Below are positions 13,480 to 31,217 of a stretch of DNA of 64,000 bases, one piece after another. Source of the stretch: Acanthochromis polyacanthus (Eukaryota; Chordata; Actinopteri; Pomacentridae). The DNA lies in NCBI RefSeq assembly GCF_021347895.1, contig NC_067117.1, positions 15,657,858 to 15,721,857 on the forward strand, in the 5' to 3' direction. A program made the translations under genes and the position numbers. How positions within the stretch are numbered: position 1 is the stretch's first letter; each line of letters opens with the position of its first letter. Below the pieces are notes generated by a model, which saw only the letters and a list, made by a program, of their open reading frames with translations, searched no databases and was not told the origin of the DNA.

Positions 13480-13870
13480 TGTGCGTGCTCATTGGCTGAC
13501 CGCCTTCAGGCGTCCCTTTTCCACGAGTCCATTGTCTGGCCCCATAAGCAGCTTTGTTTCTGCATGTGCAGCTGGGCTAGCCCGCTCAGCCATTAGCCCC
13601 AACACGCTAAAGGGAGAGCGGGATAATATAATTACAAAACAAAAGTCAGGTGGCTCATGAGATCTGCCAGGAGAAGCCCATTTGGGGGAGATGCGAGGAC
13701 ACGCTGGCGGGTGGCCAGCTATAATTTGATTATGAAGTTGTGTGAGTGACAAAAGAAACAATTGAATCTTTTTTTCCTTTTATTTGCCCCACTGTGATTT
13801 AATTTGATTCCATTGGGGCTTTAAAAAGAGGGCAGTGTGAAAAGAGAGAAGATTTACTCTTCTAATTTCT
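13480..13870. promoter_or_regulatory. Candidate conserved non-coding enhancer
   Basis: This block has non-repetitive mixed composition. It carries close-set motifs of developmental regulators: E-boxes (CAGGTG near 13648, CAGCTG in the 13560s), homeodomain cores (ATAATTTGATTAT near 13720, TATAATTAC near 13627) and SOX-like sites (AACAAT and ACAAAAG near 13750). It has no open frame of note. It lies between neurod4 and endou, so neural control of neurod4 is a reasonable guess. Conservation cannot be tested here. Confidence 0.3.
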
Positions 13871-14846
13871 AGAATCAGCAGCTCAGAAAATGCAATATGC
13901 TCTGAAAAAATAGCAGGAGAAATTCCTCCCTGGGCTAACTTCATTGTCATGATGCTGCAAGCCTTTTGGCTGCATGTGAGCCCGAGTCAGATGAATCGCT
14001 TAAGGCTGGAGTTTTCCTGCGAACTGACTGGTCTTGTGCTCTTGTTTTGCATGAATGCACACAGACTGGTGGACAATGGGATCAGTGGCAGATCCATCTC
14101 CTGTAATACTTTCTTTAAACAGGGCAGCAAGTGTGTCCCCCTGTTCTGTCGGCAGACCCGAATTTATCCTGTTAGTCACCCTAGATGAGTGAAAGAGTAA
14201 AATCAACCCCCATCCCAGCTGGACACACACAGACACACACATAAGGATGCACCCATTCATAGAAGCACACACACACACACACACACACACACTTAACCCC
14301 ACACTGGGGAGTTACACACACACAGTTTTATGGACAGCTGATAAGAGCAGGTTTAGCTGGTGGCTACTGTTCAGAGCAGGTCAAGCAGAACAAGATCTGT
14401 TAATGTCTTTTTGTTTCTATAGCTCATTCTGGGAAAAAAAAGAAGTGCTGCATTTTGTTTTTGTTTTTATGTTTTGTTTTGCTGTTACATAAGACAATAA
14501 GTAATTGTGTCAAAGGCACACATGCTCTTACGACTGAAGGGTTAGTGTCAGCATTGTGCCCTCTCGGGGTGTGTAAACGCCCATTTTTTGCCCCATTAGG
14601 CACAGCTTGATCGTGCCCCTGGGAGAGCACCGCATTCTCATGCTCTGCTCAGGAAGGTTTCACTGCAGACTAATCAACGGTCTGTTTTAACATTTCATTT
14701 ATGCCACTGAAGGGCCGGAGAGCGCACATCAGAAAGAAACCAATATTAGAAGATAAATCAGTTTCCCTCATTTGCTCTGGATTGCTTTAATGCAGCATGA
14801 AGGTAATAAAGAAGCTTGTGTGATACATTTATGTTATCTCATGCAT
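13871..14846. other. Intergenic with short (CA)n tract
   Basis: No gene is recognised. A (CA)n tract of about 26 bases lies at 14266-14291. The rest is unique DNA leading to the endou polyadenylation region. Confidence 0.5.
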
Positions 14847-14852
14847 TTTATT
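14847..14852 (-). terminator. Polyadenylation signal of endou
   Basis: AATAAA on the minus strand, 130 bases past the endou stop codon. It is the nearest such signal and gives a short 3' UTR. Confidence 0.6.
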
Positions 14853-14981
14853 TGACTGAAAATAGTGCTCAAATTTAGGAGTACTTCTCACTCAGAGAAG
14901 TGTCTCTGTTGGGAATCAATTTGATTATTTTAAAACATTTTTATATCAGAAGTGTAATGAAATACTGGCACACTTTCAGTT

Positions 14982-17900
14982 TCAGGGGGTTGCAGGAAAG
15001 GCAGAGCCGATGTACTTCTTTCCATTACCATAGCTAGAGTTATCCCACGTGTAGGTCTGGATAATGAGCTCCTTTCCTGCCAGGCTCAGACGACACCTGA
15101 GGGGGATGTGCAAAAGAAATCAGAACAGATGCACATACAAGAGGACATTACAGGAGATGCAGGTTTACTGACTGTTTTCCAGGCCGGGCGATGTAGCACA
15201 AGCTGTAGATGGCAAAGTCGAATTCAGGGCTGCAACCAATGACTGCAGAGCCGACCTGCTTGAAGTAGCCTTCCCACATGAACTGCATCCCCAGGATATC
15301 AGGATATGAGGTCCACTGAGAGCAAGAGAAAGAAAAATGAAGGCAGTGCTGCACATATCACATAATAAATCAGTGTGATGCATCAGGCTTGCTGTGGATG
15401 CGTACAGGCCCATTGAAGCTGTGGCTGTAGTAGTTCAACTCTCCCCTTTTCTCAAGAAGATAAAACTGGATCCAGTTGTGGAAACCAGACACCTTTCCTC
15501 CCTTGATCTCTCCTGTTACAGAAGCTACGTGTGAATAATCATAAAGAAGACATCTGTGGTGTTTAGGAGAAATCTACTCTGTCCGAACCTGCAAAGATGT
15601 GTTCAAAGCCGCTGGAGTCCAACTTGCCGTTGTTGCGGGAGTACAGACCAAACCACATTGTCTTCAGATCCTGAAGAAACTCTTCCTCTGATGCATAAAC
15701 CCCTTAAAAAAAGAGAATAACATCCACTGCAAACATGACTGGAATGGCCTTTGTATGAGCAGGATGTGTCAAGACGACCTGTTACGAAAGGATCTAATTA
15801 CCTTTAGTGTAGAGGAAAGTAAACAACTCTCTCCCCACCTCAGTTCTGGACATAGTTTCTTTGACGAAAGTTTCCTGCTCAGTCAGCTGCCGAGAGCTGA
15901 AGTTCTCCGTCGTTCCAGTCATCCTGTGGTAGTTGTCCAGCACAGCCAGCAGAGCAGCGTATGTGGGCTTGGAGAAGAGAGCGTTCTCGTTCACGTAGCT
16001 GAACAAGCTGGAAGCACAAACCAATATACAGAAAAATGGATGAATGACATTAGATCAAGAATGAGAGTCAGAGAAAATGATGTGCTGTTAAAATTGTCTC
16101 CTTACGGCATAGAAGAGAGATCTTTCTCTAAGCTGGTCTGAGAGTCAGACACCAGAGTCTGAGGGTTGATGGACAACTGTGAAGCTGAAGCCTTGTTGGA
16201 GTCCAGAGCATAAAGAGCCTCAGAGACAGACTTGAGCTCAGCATCAGTGATCGTACCAGCGCCTCCTCCACTGGAACCTGTAGGACACCACAAACACACA
16301 CATAGATAATGCCTGACATCACTGTTAATCTAGTAATACATCTGCTTCTGTGGGCGAAATGTGGCATCACCAGTAACAAAGCACATTTATTTAAGTCCAA
16401 ATGAGGGTTATATTCATTTCCACTGCTGTTTAGAGGAGAAAACACAACTCCACTGCATGTATTTTGCAACTATTAGCTGCTTGTTATTTGCACATTTCAT
16501 TTCACATAAGTTGAAAGCATAAAACATGGAAAATAAATTAAAATGTCATGTGAAAAACTAGGATATGATAGATTCTTACTTTTGCTTTGAACATCAGTAC
16601 AGTACATGAAATAGTTCTACTGACCTAATCCTCAATTATTCATCACAGTCAACATGCTGTTTACATCAGTAAAAATCATGTAGAACACTAATTTACTATT
16701 AAAAGAATCTAAATGCTGGACATAGCTCAACATGGAGGCAACAGATGAAGTTAAGACAAGAACAAACAGAACCCGTTTTTCTTGCTTCAGTATGTTACCT
16801 CACACAACAGTGACACCTGCTGGTCATAAAATTAAATTTTAAAAAAGACCGAGAGAGGCTGAGCCACACAAGTCGATAGTAGTGGAGGAAGAAACATTCA
16901 GATCCTTTAATCAAGAAAAAGCACCCATATTTATATATATATATATATATATTAAAAAAACTACCTAGAGTTTTAAACGTAAACATTCTTATTTAGCAGA
17001 CAAGCAACCCCTTTTATTGATTACTAGTTACTATTCACAAAACTAGTATGTTGTGACAAACTGAACTGTTAATACTAATGTGTCAATGTATAAAAGGCCT
17101 TTTAGTGTTGTAAAGTTGGTGCATTTACTCTTTAAAACTTTACATATGGTACACTGTGCCTGTCTCATCATATCATCGTCAAAGATCCAAGAAAAACTTG
17201 TTTTTCTATACAGAAATAAACTGACTACACTTTCCATGTTTGATCATGATGCAGTTCATAGATCAGCTTGTAAAGAAAACACATCAAAAGCTTGTCTCAG
17301 TTCTTAATTCTACTACTTGATCTGCTACAATTTCACAATTAACCACTGCCTTCTGCATTCTATAATCAAGTGGTTTGTTGTAATTTACGCTGGTTTAAAT
17401 TGATTTCCAAAAAGGTTCTTGGATATTAACGCTCTTCTTTAAATCTGTTACATCAAACATTTGTGACCAAGTACAACGCTTGGAACGACCTGATTGAGGA
17501 GATAAGGCTCGCCGAATCACTAACTTCTTTTAAATTGCTTCTTAAAACACTCTAAAGATTTGTTCGCGTTTTGTTTTAGTTTCTTCCTGCCCCCTGTTTC
17601 CCCTTCAAGTGTCTTCTGGCCAGATTGTTATTGTGATGTCAAAGGGCAGAGCATCCCCAAACACACCAACTAGTGGATGTAAAACACACTCCAGGCCTGA
17701 AGGGTCAACATCAGCAGAGGAGTGGAACTAAAAAACGGCAACCAGTGCTTCCACAGGGAAACAATTTGCTTGGGCATCGTCTCATCCAGCATGCTTTAAA
17801 ATGTTTGGTGATCAGTTCAATCAGTCTTCCTTTGATTGTGGTCATCATATGAAGTAAGACACAGCTGCTGTTTGGACCGTGAGGACGCAACTGGTAGGAC

Positions 17901-19357
17901 TAATAAAGAGAACTTGAAATGTTTATTTTGTATAAAGAAATTGAGGTTTCATTTAATTAATTTGGTTCACACTCAAGACTATTAAGTTGAAAGTCAATTT
18001 GTAGTTTTTTAGTAAATGTGTAAATATAATTTCTTTGATTTAAAGAACACATGATGTTTGAAAATACAAATGTCTTTTTTTTTAAATTCATATTGAAGGT
18101 TATCAGCCTGTCAACTCTCATTCTACTTTTAAACCAAAATCAGAAATAAAACAAAGAAAGAAAGAAGACCGAGTTGTCCCTTTGTGACCATCATGGCCAA
18201 ACAGGCTTTTTACAAGTTTGAGCAAAGCTGTGTCGAAACACATACCGAACTTGACAGTTATTGTCAATAAGAAATTGCTCTTGATGTTGTTCCTGGTAAA
18301 GTAACGATTAAATGAAAAGAGAAAAAGGTTTGATTGTTAAAGCCAGTCAGGAGTGGGTTGCAAGTTAAATCTGAGTGGTTATAAGAGGAATAAGAGATGG
18401 TCAGCATTTCTTTTTCAAAACTAAATGTTTCATTGGCATTTGACGTACTCTAAAATCATATTTTCTCATGTACAATAAAAAAGAACTGTGATTGAAAGTT
18501 GAGAATATAATGGAGTCAAAACTACACTAACTGCCTTTTAAATGCTCATCTTAAAGAAGCAGAGAATGAAAATGCTAAGTATGCATGATCAAAATGTATG
18601 CTTAATTACAAATCAAACCACAGCTACATAAACTGGAAGTTATTTTTTAACAACTACAGATGAAGAATTAAAGCTTTTGCAGCACTGAGTTTTCACACGT
18701 CTGTTGCAGATTGTTTAGTCGGGACGTCCAGCGTGTGAAAGTGACCATGTGTCATAAACAGAAGCTGACAGCTGATCAAAAGCAAACAGAAGCCGACAGC
18801 AGTGAGATATTGTGATGCACGTGAGCCGGAGCGACCAGCAGCTAACACGTGTTGAGTCTTACTGTCACAGAGGTCTGTGTAGTCATTGCAGCAGTTGTTG
18901 TACTGGGGACACTTGGAATTGCAGTGACACTCGTTCTGAGAGTTGTAGTTCTCATTACATCTGCCTTTACAGGATAAGGCTGAATCTAGAAGAAAAGGAA
19001 GTAGAGAAAGGCTACAATTTCCCTATTTGTGTTTTGACAGCTATTTTGTCCCTTACCTTTACATTCTGCATAGTAGTCCGAACAACAGTCTCCGTAGCGT
19101 TCACAGGACGGGTTGCATTGGCAGGAGAAGCCGCTGTCTGTTCCATAACCACAGCGACCCCGACATGAGTCCAAGCTGTCTGGAAACCAACGGCACAGAC
19201 TCAAATCAGGCAGCAGTCCATTCGTATCCGGGTTTTACCTACATTATATTAAAGATGCAAAGATTGTATGACAATAGAGTTAACAAAAAAGTCTCTTACT
19301 GCTGTTTCCCTGACAGAACAGGGTCACGCAGAGCACGAGGACGGCAGCAAGCTTCAT
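14982..19357 (-). CDS. endou: Poly(U)-specific endoribonuclease (EndoU family) with two somatomedin-B domains
   Basis: Nine coding exons on the minus strand: 19300-19357, 19057-19179, 18863-18985, 16106-16277, 15802-16007, 15589-15702, 15406-15512, 15173-15315, 14982-15096. All have AG/GT borders and the phases join into 386 residues. Residues 1-19 form a signal peptide ([17 protein letters not shown]). Residues 20-60 and 61-101 are two Cys-rich somatomedin-B modules, one per exon. From about 105 to the end is the EndoU domain, with SGFEHIF (His262), SGFHNW (His277) and GYFKQVG (Lys320) as the expected catalytic triad. It closes with [18 protein letters not shown]. EndoU enzymes are metal-dependent and cut RNA at uridines, leaving 2',3'-cyclic phosphates; this one should be secreted. 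The human orthologue ENDOU (placental protein 11) has the same architecture. Fish carry several endou paralogues, so the exact paralogue letter is not assigned. Intron 3 (16278-18862) is long and contains a LINE relic. Confidence 0.93.
16927..16953. repeat. (TA)n microsatellite in endou intron 3
   Basis: A short run of alternating TA/AT, about 27 bases, with no other content. Confidence 0.85.
17465..17560 (+). mobile_element. LINE reverse-transcriptase ORF C-terminal relic
   Basis: The plus strand reads as [20 protein letters not shown] followed by KLLLKTL and a stop. This matches the typical C-terminal end of fish L2-like LINE ORF2 proteins (consensus AWNSLPxxIRxAxSxxxFKxxLKTxL). Only this short end is readable. 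It lies in endou intron 3, antisense to the gene. Confidence 0.6.
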
Positions 19358-19359
19358 CT

Positions 19360-21884
19360 TGACTCGGCAGCAACCTGAAAAACTGGCTGTTATCACGGCC
19401 TTTCCTTTTTATAGCAACTTTGAGCTGACCAATCTAAATACAACACTCCCACTGACCCGGCCCATGAGTCAGGATGCCAGTCACCTTCATCAACATCATA
19501 TCTGCTGGAAGAAAAAAACCCTGTAAAATGTGTGAAAACTGGTGTGGAAGCCCTGCTGGGTCTTTTTAGTCGTCATAAACAGGTGTTCTTTGGATACTTC
19601 AGGTTCACAGTGCAGGGCTCCTTGCATGGTAGAAAATGGTCTCAACACCACAAAATAAAATACTCTTACAAAAATGATCCGAAGCACACTGTAAGATTAT
19701 TGTGCTATTGAAATGTCATTCCTTAAAATAACAATATATTTCTTCTTTGCACACTGATAGAGAATTTTCCTCCAGCTGAGCTCATTTAGCACAAGTGTAA
19801 GGCGCTACTAAAAAATGATCCTGTCACCGCTGTTGGTTTGCAATGTGTTGGATAATTTAAATGCATATTGAAATTTTAAAAAAGGGCATTTTAAGTTTTC
19901 AAACACCCCTCAGTGCGACTTGGAGAATTTTTGTAGGAGATTTACATTTCAATTTTTGGTGCTGAGACCATATAAAATCATGCAAGGAGCTTCCAAAATG
20001 GAACAAACTCTGTTGACTCCACTGTTTGATTTATTTATGGGTCTATAAAACATGTACAATTTCTTGACAACCTCTGAATAAAGCAGGAACTTTGAAACTC
20101 TTGATCTCTTGTCTGTGAACCTGCACACCTGCTTAGAACAGAGGCGGCGCTTTAATGTATTGAGATAAAACAGTGCAATTTTATAAGGTATTTTTGTGTT
20201 TTTACAACTAAAAAAACATGCAAATTCTATTACATTTAAATGTCTTTGTCATGGCTGATTGCTTTCTGCAGTGAAGAAACCAAATCTAGTATAACAACAA
20301 ACTATTTAAAATTCAGTCATGCATTTTTTAGGACTCTTTCCTTTGCCAGATGTTGTATTTCGCAGGGTTGATGATAACCTGGATGACCCAGAATAGCTCA
20401 CACCCCTCAGTGTCCCTGATCATGTTGAGACTACATGTCCTGTGTAACTGCAAATAGTATTTGTTGAAGAAATTTACCCCAAATCCTCATTTGAAGCACA
20501 CAGGAATCTTTATTAGCATATGGTGGGCTTAGCAACACAGAGACTGTAAAGGTATGCTGACCCAGAACACTTGCTGAGTAAAATGTGCTATACAGTTGGG
20601 AGGAAACAGTATGTAAATCCAAAAAGAATAGAGGTCAGTTTGCATTTAGTTGCTAATTAATGACAAATGGTGTTGGAGTCGATGGGTCTGGTAGACAACA
20701 AAGGTAAGAGAATGATGAATAACAGTTGGTAATGGAATGAAGGAGTGCCACTAGAAGGTATCGGTAGCAAAAGATGTACAATTTTGTTCATAATATATAA
20801 CAATAATAACGAAGGGGTGTAGAACAGCAAACATAGTTTATGCACAGGTTTGTAGAAATAAAAGACCGTGTTGAAATAATTAATGGTTTTAACTGAAAGT
20901 TTTTCTAAAATAGATCTATTCATTTCACATAACAAGAGGTTCTGAGTCTTTCTTGGGATTTGAATTACAATGTAGTATTTTCCTACCCCAAATTACACAG
21001 TAGATTAACAGGAAAAGTGAGACAGACAGAAAAACACTCTAACCAGTTATGTGAGCATTTTCAGGTTTAACTGGGTGGTCATTGTAATGATGTGACTTTA
21101 AATTGTGAAATTCCACAACAGTAGTAACAGTTTACCAGCTGTCTTTGTTTAAGTTTCAGTATATGTCTGAAATAAGTTTTTTAATGTAATGAAACTGCTG
21201 TCCATACCTGCAGTCACGTGTTAAAGCTAGTTGATCAAAAATGTTGGGATATTATTTCACTTATTGTAAAAGTCTGAACTGCTTACTTAAGTTAAAAACA
21301 ATCACAAGTCACATCAAACTTTTTATTCTCTTCTCTTGAACTATTTAAATGCTCAATCACCCAATTTACGAGTAAAACATTAAATAAAATTCATGATTAT
21401 TTTTACATTTAATTGTAGCTGTAAATAATATAAATAAGACTAATTTCAAATTTGATGACATGTATTTAGTCTGTACTCACAAATAGCGTTTACTGAGCGT
21501 AGAGGAAAGAGGAATGACTTTGGTGATTTTATTCATTTTACAGTGAAACCTTTGAAAAAGGTCTAGTTATCAGGTTAAAATCTAAACACTGCTGGATTGG
21601 ACTGAGTCACAATAACCCCCCAATGTTAAAACATGTGTTAATTATTTTTCTTTCAAGAACAAAAAAACAAACAAACTGCAGAACAGTCACATCCCATGTA
21701 AACGATAAATTAAAATAGTCAATCTTCAGTCAATGCAGTTATCCTCCTGAACTACAGGCGGCGCTCAGCTCTGGAAAGTACCTTCGCATAAACAGTTTAG
21801 TCCCTGTGCGGCTTCCGTCCACAGCGTGGATTTCAATGACATTCTGGGCTTTCATAAGACACTTCAGTTCTCCAGCGTGCGAAC
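19360..21884. other. Intergenic between endou and tsfm
   Basis: The divergent starts of endou (minus) and tsfm (plus) are about 2.5 kb apart. No coding exon, RNA gene or delimited repeat was recognised; the sequence is AT-rich. The last 150 bases before tsfm (from about 21740) have more CG and are the likely tsfm promoter and 5' UTR. No TATA box is evident. Confidence 0.5.
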
Positions 21885-26974
<5,090 letters not shown>

Positions 26975-27156
26975 AGGAAGAGAAATGTTTTATCCAATTG
27001 AATTGATCAAGTGTCTATATTTCATATAAGGATAAAATGCAAGTACTTGTTTGTCATCTAACATTCAGACAGTCACACAGAGTCATCATGAATTGAAAAC
27101 AGAATACGTGGACCTCCCAGCAATGGTGTCTGCTGAAACGAAATTCTCTGTCCAAA

Positions 27157-27162
27157 AATAAA
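27157..27162 (+). terminator. Polyadenylation signal of tsfm
   Basis: AATAAA, 183 bases after the tsfm stop codon and followed by a TG-rich stretch. It is the first such signal downstream. Confidence 0.75.
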
Positions 27163-27179
27163 ATGTTTGTCCTGAAAAT

Positions 27180-27860
27180 GTTTTTTCAGTTTACTACAAT
27201 GCGATACAGATTGTAAGGTTCACTCTTTTCAACGAATACTTCACATTGTGAATGAAAACAAAATGCTACATAGTGTTACATTAATTATATTGTAACACTA
27301 TGATGACAGCATTTTTTTTTCATTCTTTTCAGATTCATATATAAATATATGAATCTGAAAGGAAGAAAATACAGTAACATGATGATGCTTGACTTCTGCC
27401 CAACTTTATAGGGGAATTAACCTAACTAAATTAAATGTTAAGGAGAGTATTACTAATTATTGAAATGAACCTGACCGATTTAGAAAAATGAAAACTCAAC
27501 AAATCCAAGGATTACCTGGATCTTCTGTGACCAAACTGGGATTTTATATTTATTTTTATGTGTATTATTATTTTTGTTAGTAATGAAAGAGAGGTCTGGG
27601 TGAGCATCTAGCTGGGTGTCCTGAGCAAAACGAGGACATTTGCCCTCTGAAAGTGTTTTACTTGTGCTTATCTTGTGTAGTTTAAATTAAAAATATCTTA
27701 CGTGCTTTGTCAGCAGTTTCAAAAAGGATAATTTAAGCAACCACTCCAGCTTTCAATCAATTTAGAATTGCATAAGAAGACTTATTATAGGAGCTCTAAT
27801 GTGCTTCTTCATGGCATTTTTGCCTTCATAAGCAAATAACAATAACTAAAAAAAAAACAA
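27180..27860. other. Intergenic, nothing recognised
   Basis: AT-rich DNA between the tsfm polyA signal and a gypsy fragment. A short palindrome at about 27328-27362 (CTTTTCAGATTCATATAT and its inverse) could form a hairpin. No gene was found. Confidence 0.45.
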
Positions 27861-27867
27861 CTAAGCC

Positions 27868-28472
27868 CTTTGTACCCACAAGCAAATGGTCAGGCTGAAA
27901 AGGGAGTACAAATCGTCAAGAGACTGCTGAAGAAAGCCAAAGATGGTAAGACTGACCCTTACCTTGCTTTACAAAGTTACAGAGCTGCACCTCTGGAGTG
28001 TGGAGCATCACCTGCTGAGCTACTCATGTGTCGTAAACTCCGCACCACACTTCCACAAGTACAACCAGGACGTAACATCATCTGGATGGACAACAAAAAG
28101 AGGCTCAAACTCAAACAGAAAATGGCGTATGACAGAGCTACAAAACATCTAGAACCGCTTTATGAAAAGGACACTGTAAGGATCGAAGGACCTGATTGCT
28201 GGGACAGGAAAGCAACTGTACTCAGTGAAGTTGGACCTCGATCTTACATTGTGGAAACCGAGAATGGACAAAAAGTGAGGAGAAACAGGAGGAGTCTGCT
28301 AAAGACTCAAGAGGACACTAACAAACATTCTGCAGAGGCTGAACCTGAAAAACGAAATGATACACCAGTTGCACACCAAACGGAACCTCAGACAACTTCT
28401 GAAATGACTGAACCTGTCAGAAAATCTGCAAGAGCTAGAAAATCACCTGACAGACTTATTGAAAATGTTTAA
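27868..28472 (+). pseudogene. Ty3/gypsy-type integrase C-terminal fragment
   Basis: An open frame of about 200 residues without its N-terminal part. It begins in the integrase core (YPQANGQAEKGVQIVKRLLK, the block containing the third catalytic Glu) and continues through LQSYRAAPLECGASPAELL. It ends in the integrase C-terminal region (DTVRI, WDRKATVLSEVGPRSYIVET and NGQKVRRNRRSLL). This is the 3' end of a gypsy polyprotein. The first two catalytic Asp residues, RNase H, reverse transcriptase and gag are absent upstream, where the sequence changes to unrelated AT-rich DNA. The copy is therefore 5'-truncated and inactive. The frame that remains is uninterrupted, suggesting moderate age. Confidence 0.82.
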
Positions 28473-28653
28473 TGTTTGTTAGCTAAAAGTAAAGTACCTT
28501 GTTATTTGTTAGGCATTTTGGTAATAGGTATGCAAATTTTGCACTTTGCAATTGTTTGTTTAAAAAAAGAAAGAAAAATATGAAGTTGTAAAACAAAGAA
28601 AATGGAATGAGTTTAAAAACAAAATGTTATAAAATATGTGTTGTTAAAACTTT

Positions 28654-28985
28654 GGAAGGGAGATGTAATGATAGCAGTACTATCAAGTATCCACTAGTAG
28701 GCAGTATAGCCTTAAGTGTGTTATGAATTGTGAACAGCAGCACAAATGTTCATGCATGACTTCTTGAATAACAGAAGGCAGAACATTATAGGTTCAAGAC
28801 CTGCCACTGGCCTTTTTCTGTGTCAGGATTTTCAAAAAAAAAAAAACTTAAGAAGGGTCTAGTCTTGAACCAACAACCTACAGATCCATAGGCAAACCCT
28901 TATCTCACTGAACTACAGATCCAACTAAAACAATTAATTTCGTCGTCCCTTTGACATCGTAGTTTCCGTTCCTAATAAAGTGACC
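28654..28985 (+). mobile_element. Candidate polypurine tract and 3' LTR of the gypsy fragment
   Basis: GGAAGGGAGA at about 28654-28663 is a polypurine tract of the kind that primes plus-strand DNA. It is followed at once by TGTAATGATAG at 28664, a normal TG start of an LTR. AATAAA at about 28974 fits the LTR polyadenylation signal. The 3' boundary is uncertain. The interior includes tRNA-box-B-like words (GGTTCAAGACC near 28791 and an inverted partner near 28865). These could come from an inserted SINE or be part of the LTR. Confidence 0.5.
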
Positions 28986-31150
28986 CCATGGGTGGAGTCA
29001 AGGCGGAGTCAGGGCGGAGAGTAGGAGGGGCGGTGGGTGGTTGCCTCCCCCCTCTTCCTCCCACCTCCCCCCAGCGCCCACCACACCTTCCCCTCCCCGA
29101 TGAGTTTTTCGAAAATCCGAGTCTCGATGGGTTTCCCGAGTTTCTGGAGTTTCCACCAGGTCAGAGGCAGAACAAGTTGTCATGAAGAGGTTTTGAAGTC
29201 GGCGAGGATGGAGTAACTTTTTACAGCGACTGGAAGGAAGACGACTAGAAGAGCACGTCTTTAACCAGCATCCATAAAATCCATGGAGTCGGCTCCAGAG
29301 AAATGAAGGAAGGTTAACTTTTATCAACCTCCATCCAGATGTTCAACTTGATATCTTTACTAGCACCACAAACCTTTAGTATCACACTTTATTATCATTT
29401 AATAGGACTTTAATGGAATCCACCAGCAGATTTAGTTTTTGTTGGAAAATGTATTTTTGTCGTCATGGGACTGCAGGATTTAAAACTGTTCCTTCTATTT
29501 GGCCTCATGTTTATTAGTTTTAGTGGAGAAAGTTATTTTGTCAATTAGTCTCTTAAAAACCAAATAATAAATTTGATTAGTCAAGAGATTTAAATTTCTT
29601 ACTTTGTCATATTTTAAATGTGACACAAAAAAACTAAAATAAAGCATCTTGAGACAATTTGACCTGTAATCGGCATTATACAAATAATATTTAATTTAAA
29701 TTGTATGTATCTTGTAATGTTAGAGGAATTCAGCCATATATGTTGGAAAATACATTTTCTTTGTCCATTAATCTGTTGATTGTTTTCTCCAGTAATTCAT
29801 TTCTTGTTTTGGTTTATAAAATGTTAAACTCAAATATATTCAGTTTACTGTCATAAAAACCAAAAAGATTCACATTCATGATGCAAGAATCAGACAGTTT
29901 TTCACTTTTTATCTTAATTTAGTCAGAAAGATAGTTGATGTGTGAATTGTTGCAACTTGTGAACCGTAAAAGGTTTTAATCTTTGGGGCCGAGCATCAAA
30001 AAACATTTAGAAACCAACATCAACAAACTCAACAAGCTTTTGAAAGGGAAATCCAACTTTTGCATGACAATGTCTAATAAAAGGACATTTATTTCCAACG
30101 TAAATGTGTGATATTCATCCTCCGAAGCTTCTCTTTACATCATCTTCCACCTGGACTGGTTTGGTCGGGAGCATGTGCAGCAAACATTTGAAAAACTGCA
30201 CCTTAACATCAATGAATGACACTGAAGTTTAATCCCTACATAAATGAGACTGAGTCTGGATGTGCTGCTCTGTCATTAACTCCTAAGTTTAGGGAAAGTT
30301 CAAACAAAAAGAGGACAGTTCAGATAAGACTTGAGAATGAGTTTAATTTCAACAAACATCTCAGACTTTCTGAATTTCAGCACCTCTAGCACGATATTTT
30401 AACAACCAGCAACTCAACAGATCCAGAAGTTGCAGAGAGTTAGCTTCAGCTGAGCCAAAGAACATGTGGGACACTAACCTAGCAAACATTTTAGACTTTT
30501 CTCTGTGAATTCTGAGAAATAAGTTACCATTTAATGACAGAGCTACACATCTGAACTCAGTCTCATTAAAACAGACTCTAATTCAGTGTCATCCATCCAT
30601 ATTAAAGTGCAGTTACCCAAAATGTTTGCTGCATGAGCTCCAACAAAACCTGTCCAGGTAGAAGGCCACTTTGACAAACAGGAAGTGGAAGATTCCAAGC
30701 AGATTTATAGAAGGGGGAACCGGACTGTACTAAGTGTGGTCGAGTATAGAGGGGTGTTTTGTAGGTTTTTAAGGCTGATAATGATCACTAGTGAGACATT
30801 TGGAGGAGATATTCATTTGCAGTAAATGAAAGTATTTAAAATCTTGGAGTTAAACTTAGAAGAACACAAACTCTAACAGAAAATGTTGTTGGTACGTTTT
30901 TGTTTTGTTTACAGATGTTAAGTTAAAGGAGTTTTATTCGTGATGTATAACCAATCAAATCACTCCAGAAGACAGAGCGACCACAGGTAGATAAAGGTTC
31001 AGAGCCAAAGTAGCGCCATTTATAAATTTATTACCGTAATTCAGGAAAAAATAAAATACTGATAATCAGTAAATCAGTCAGCCCACAATTACTACAATTC
31101 TACAATGTATGTCTCTTTCTTTGACTTGTTATTTGTACAATACACAATGT
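28986..31150. other. Intergenic; GC-rich patch then AT-rich DNA
   Basis: 28986-29170 is C- and G-rich (runs of GGGGCGG and CCTCCCCCC) and stands out from its surroundings. No splice-supported coding exon is recognised in it. It may be the end of the LTR element or an isolated promoter-like block. 29170-31150 is AT-rich, with no gene or delimited repeat. Confidence 0.4.
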
Positions 31151-31217
31151 ATATGATGGCGTTCTTTGAACCAAAGGCTATACAATGATGTTTTCTCAGA
31201 GACATACTATGCTACTC

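Noticed and set aside
14000..14302. 100-codon minus-strand open frame
   Set aside because: Its start is translated (CA)n repeat; no domain.
19360..21884. Shared bidirectional promoter for endou and tsfm
   Set aside because: The two starts are about 2.5 kb apart with AT-rich DNA between them, too far for a typical shared promoter.
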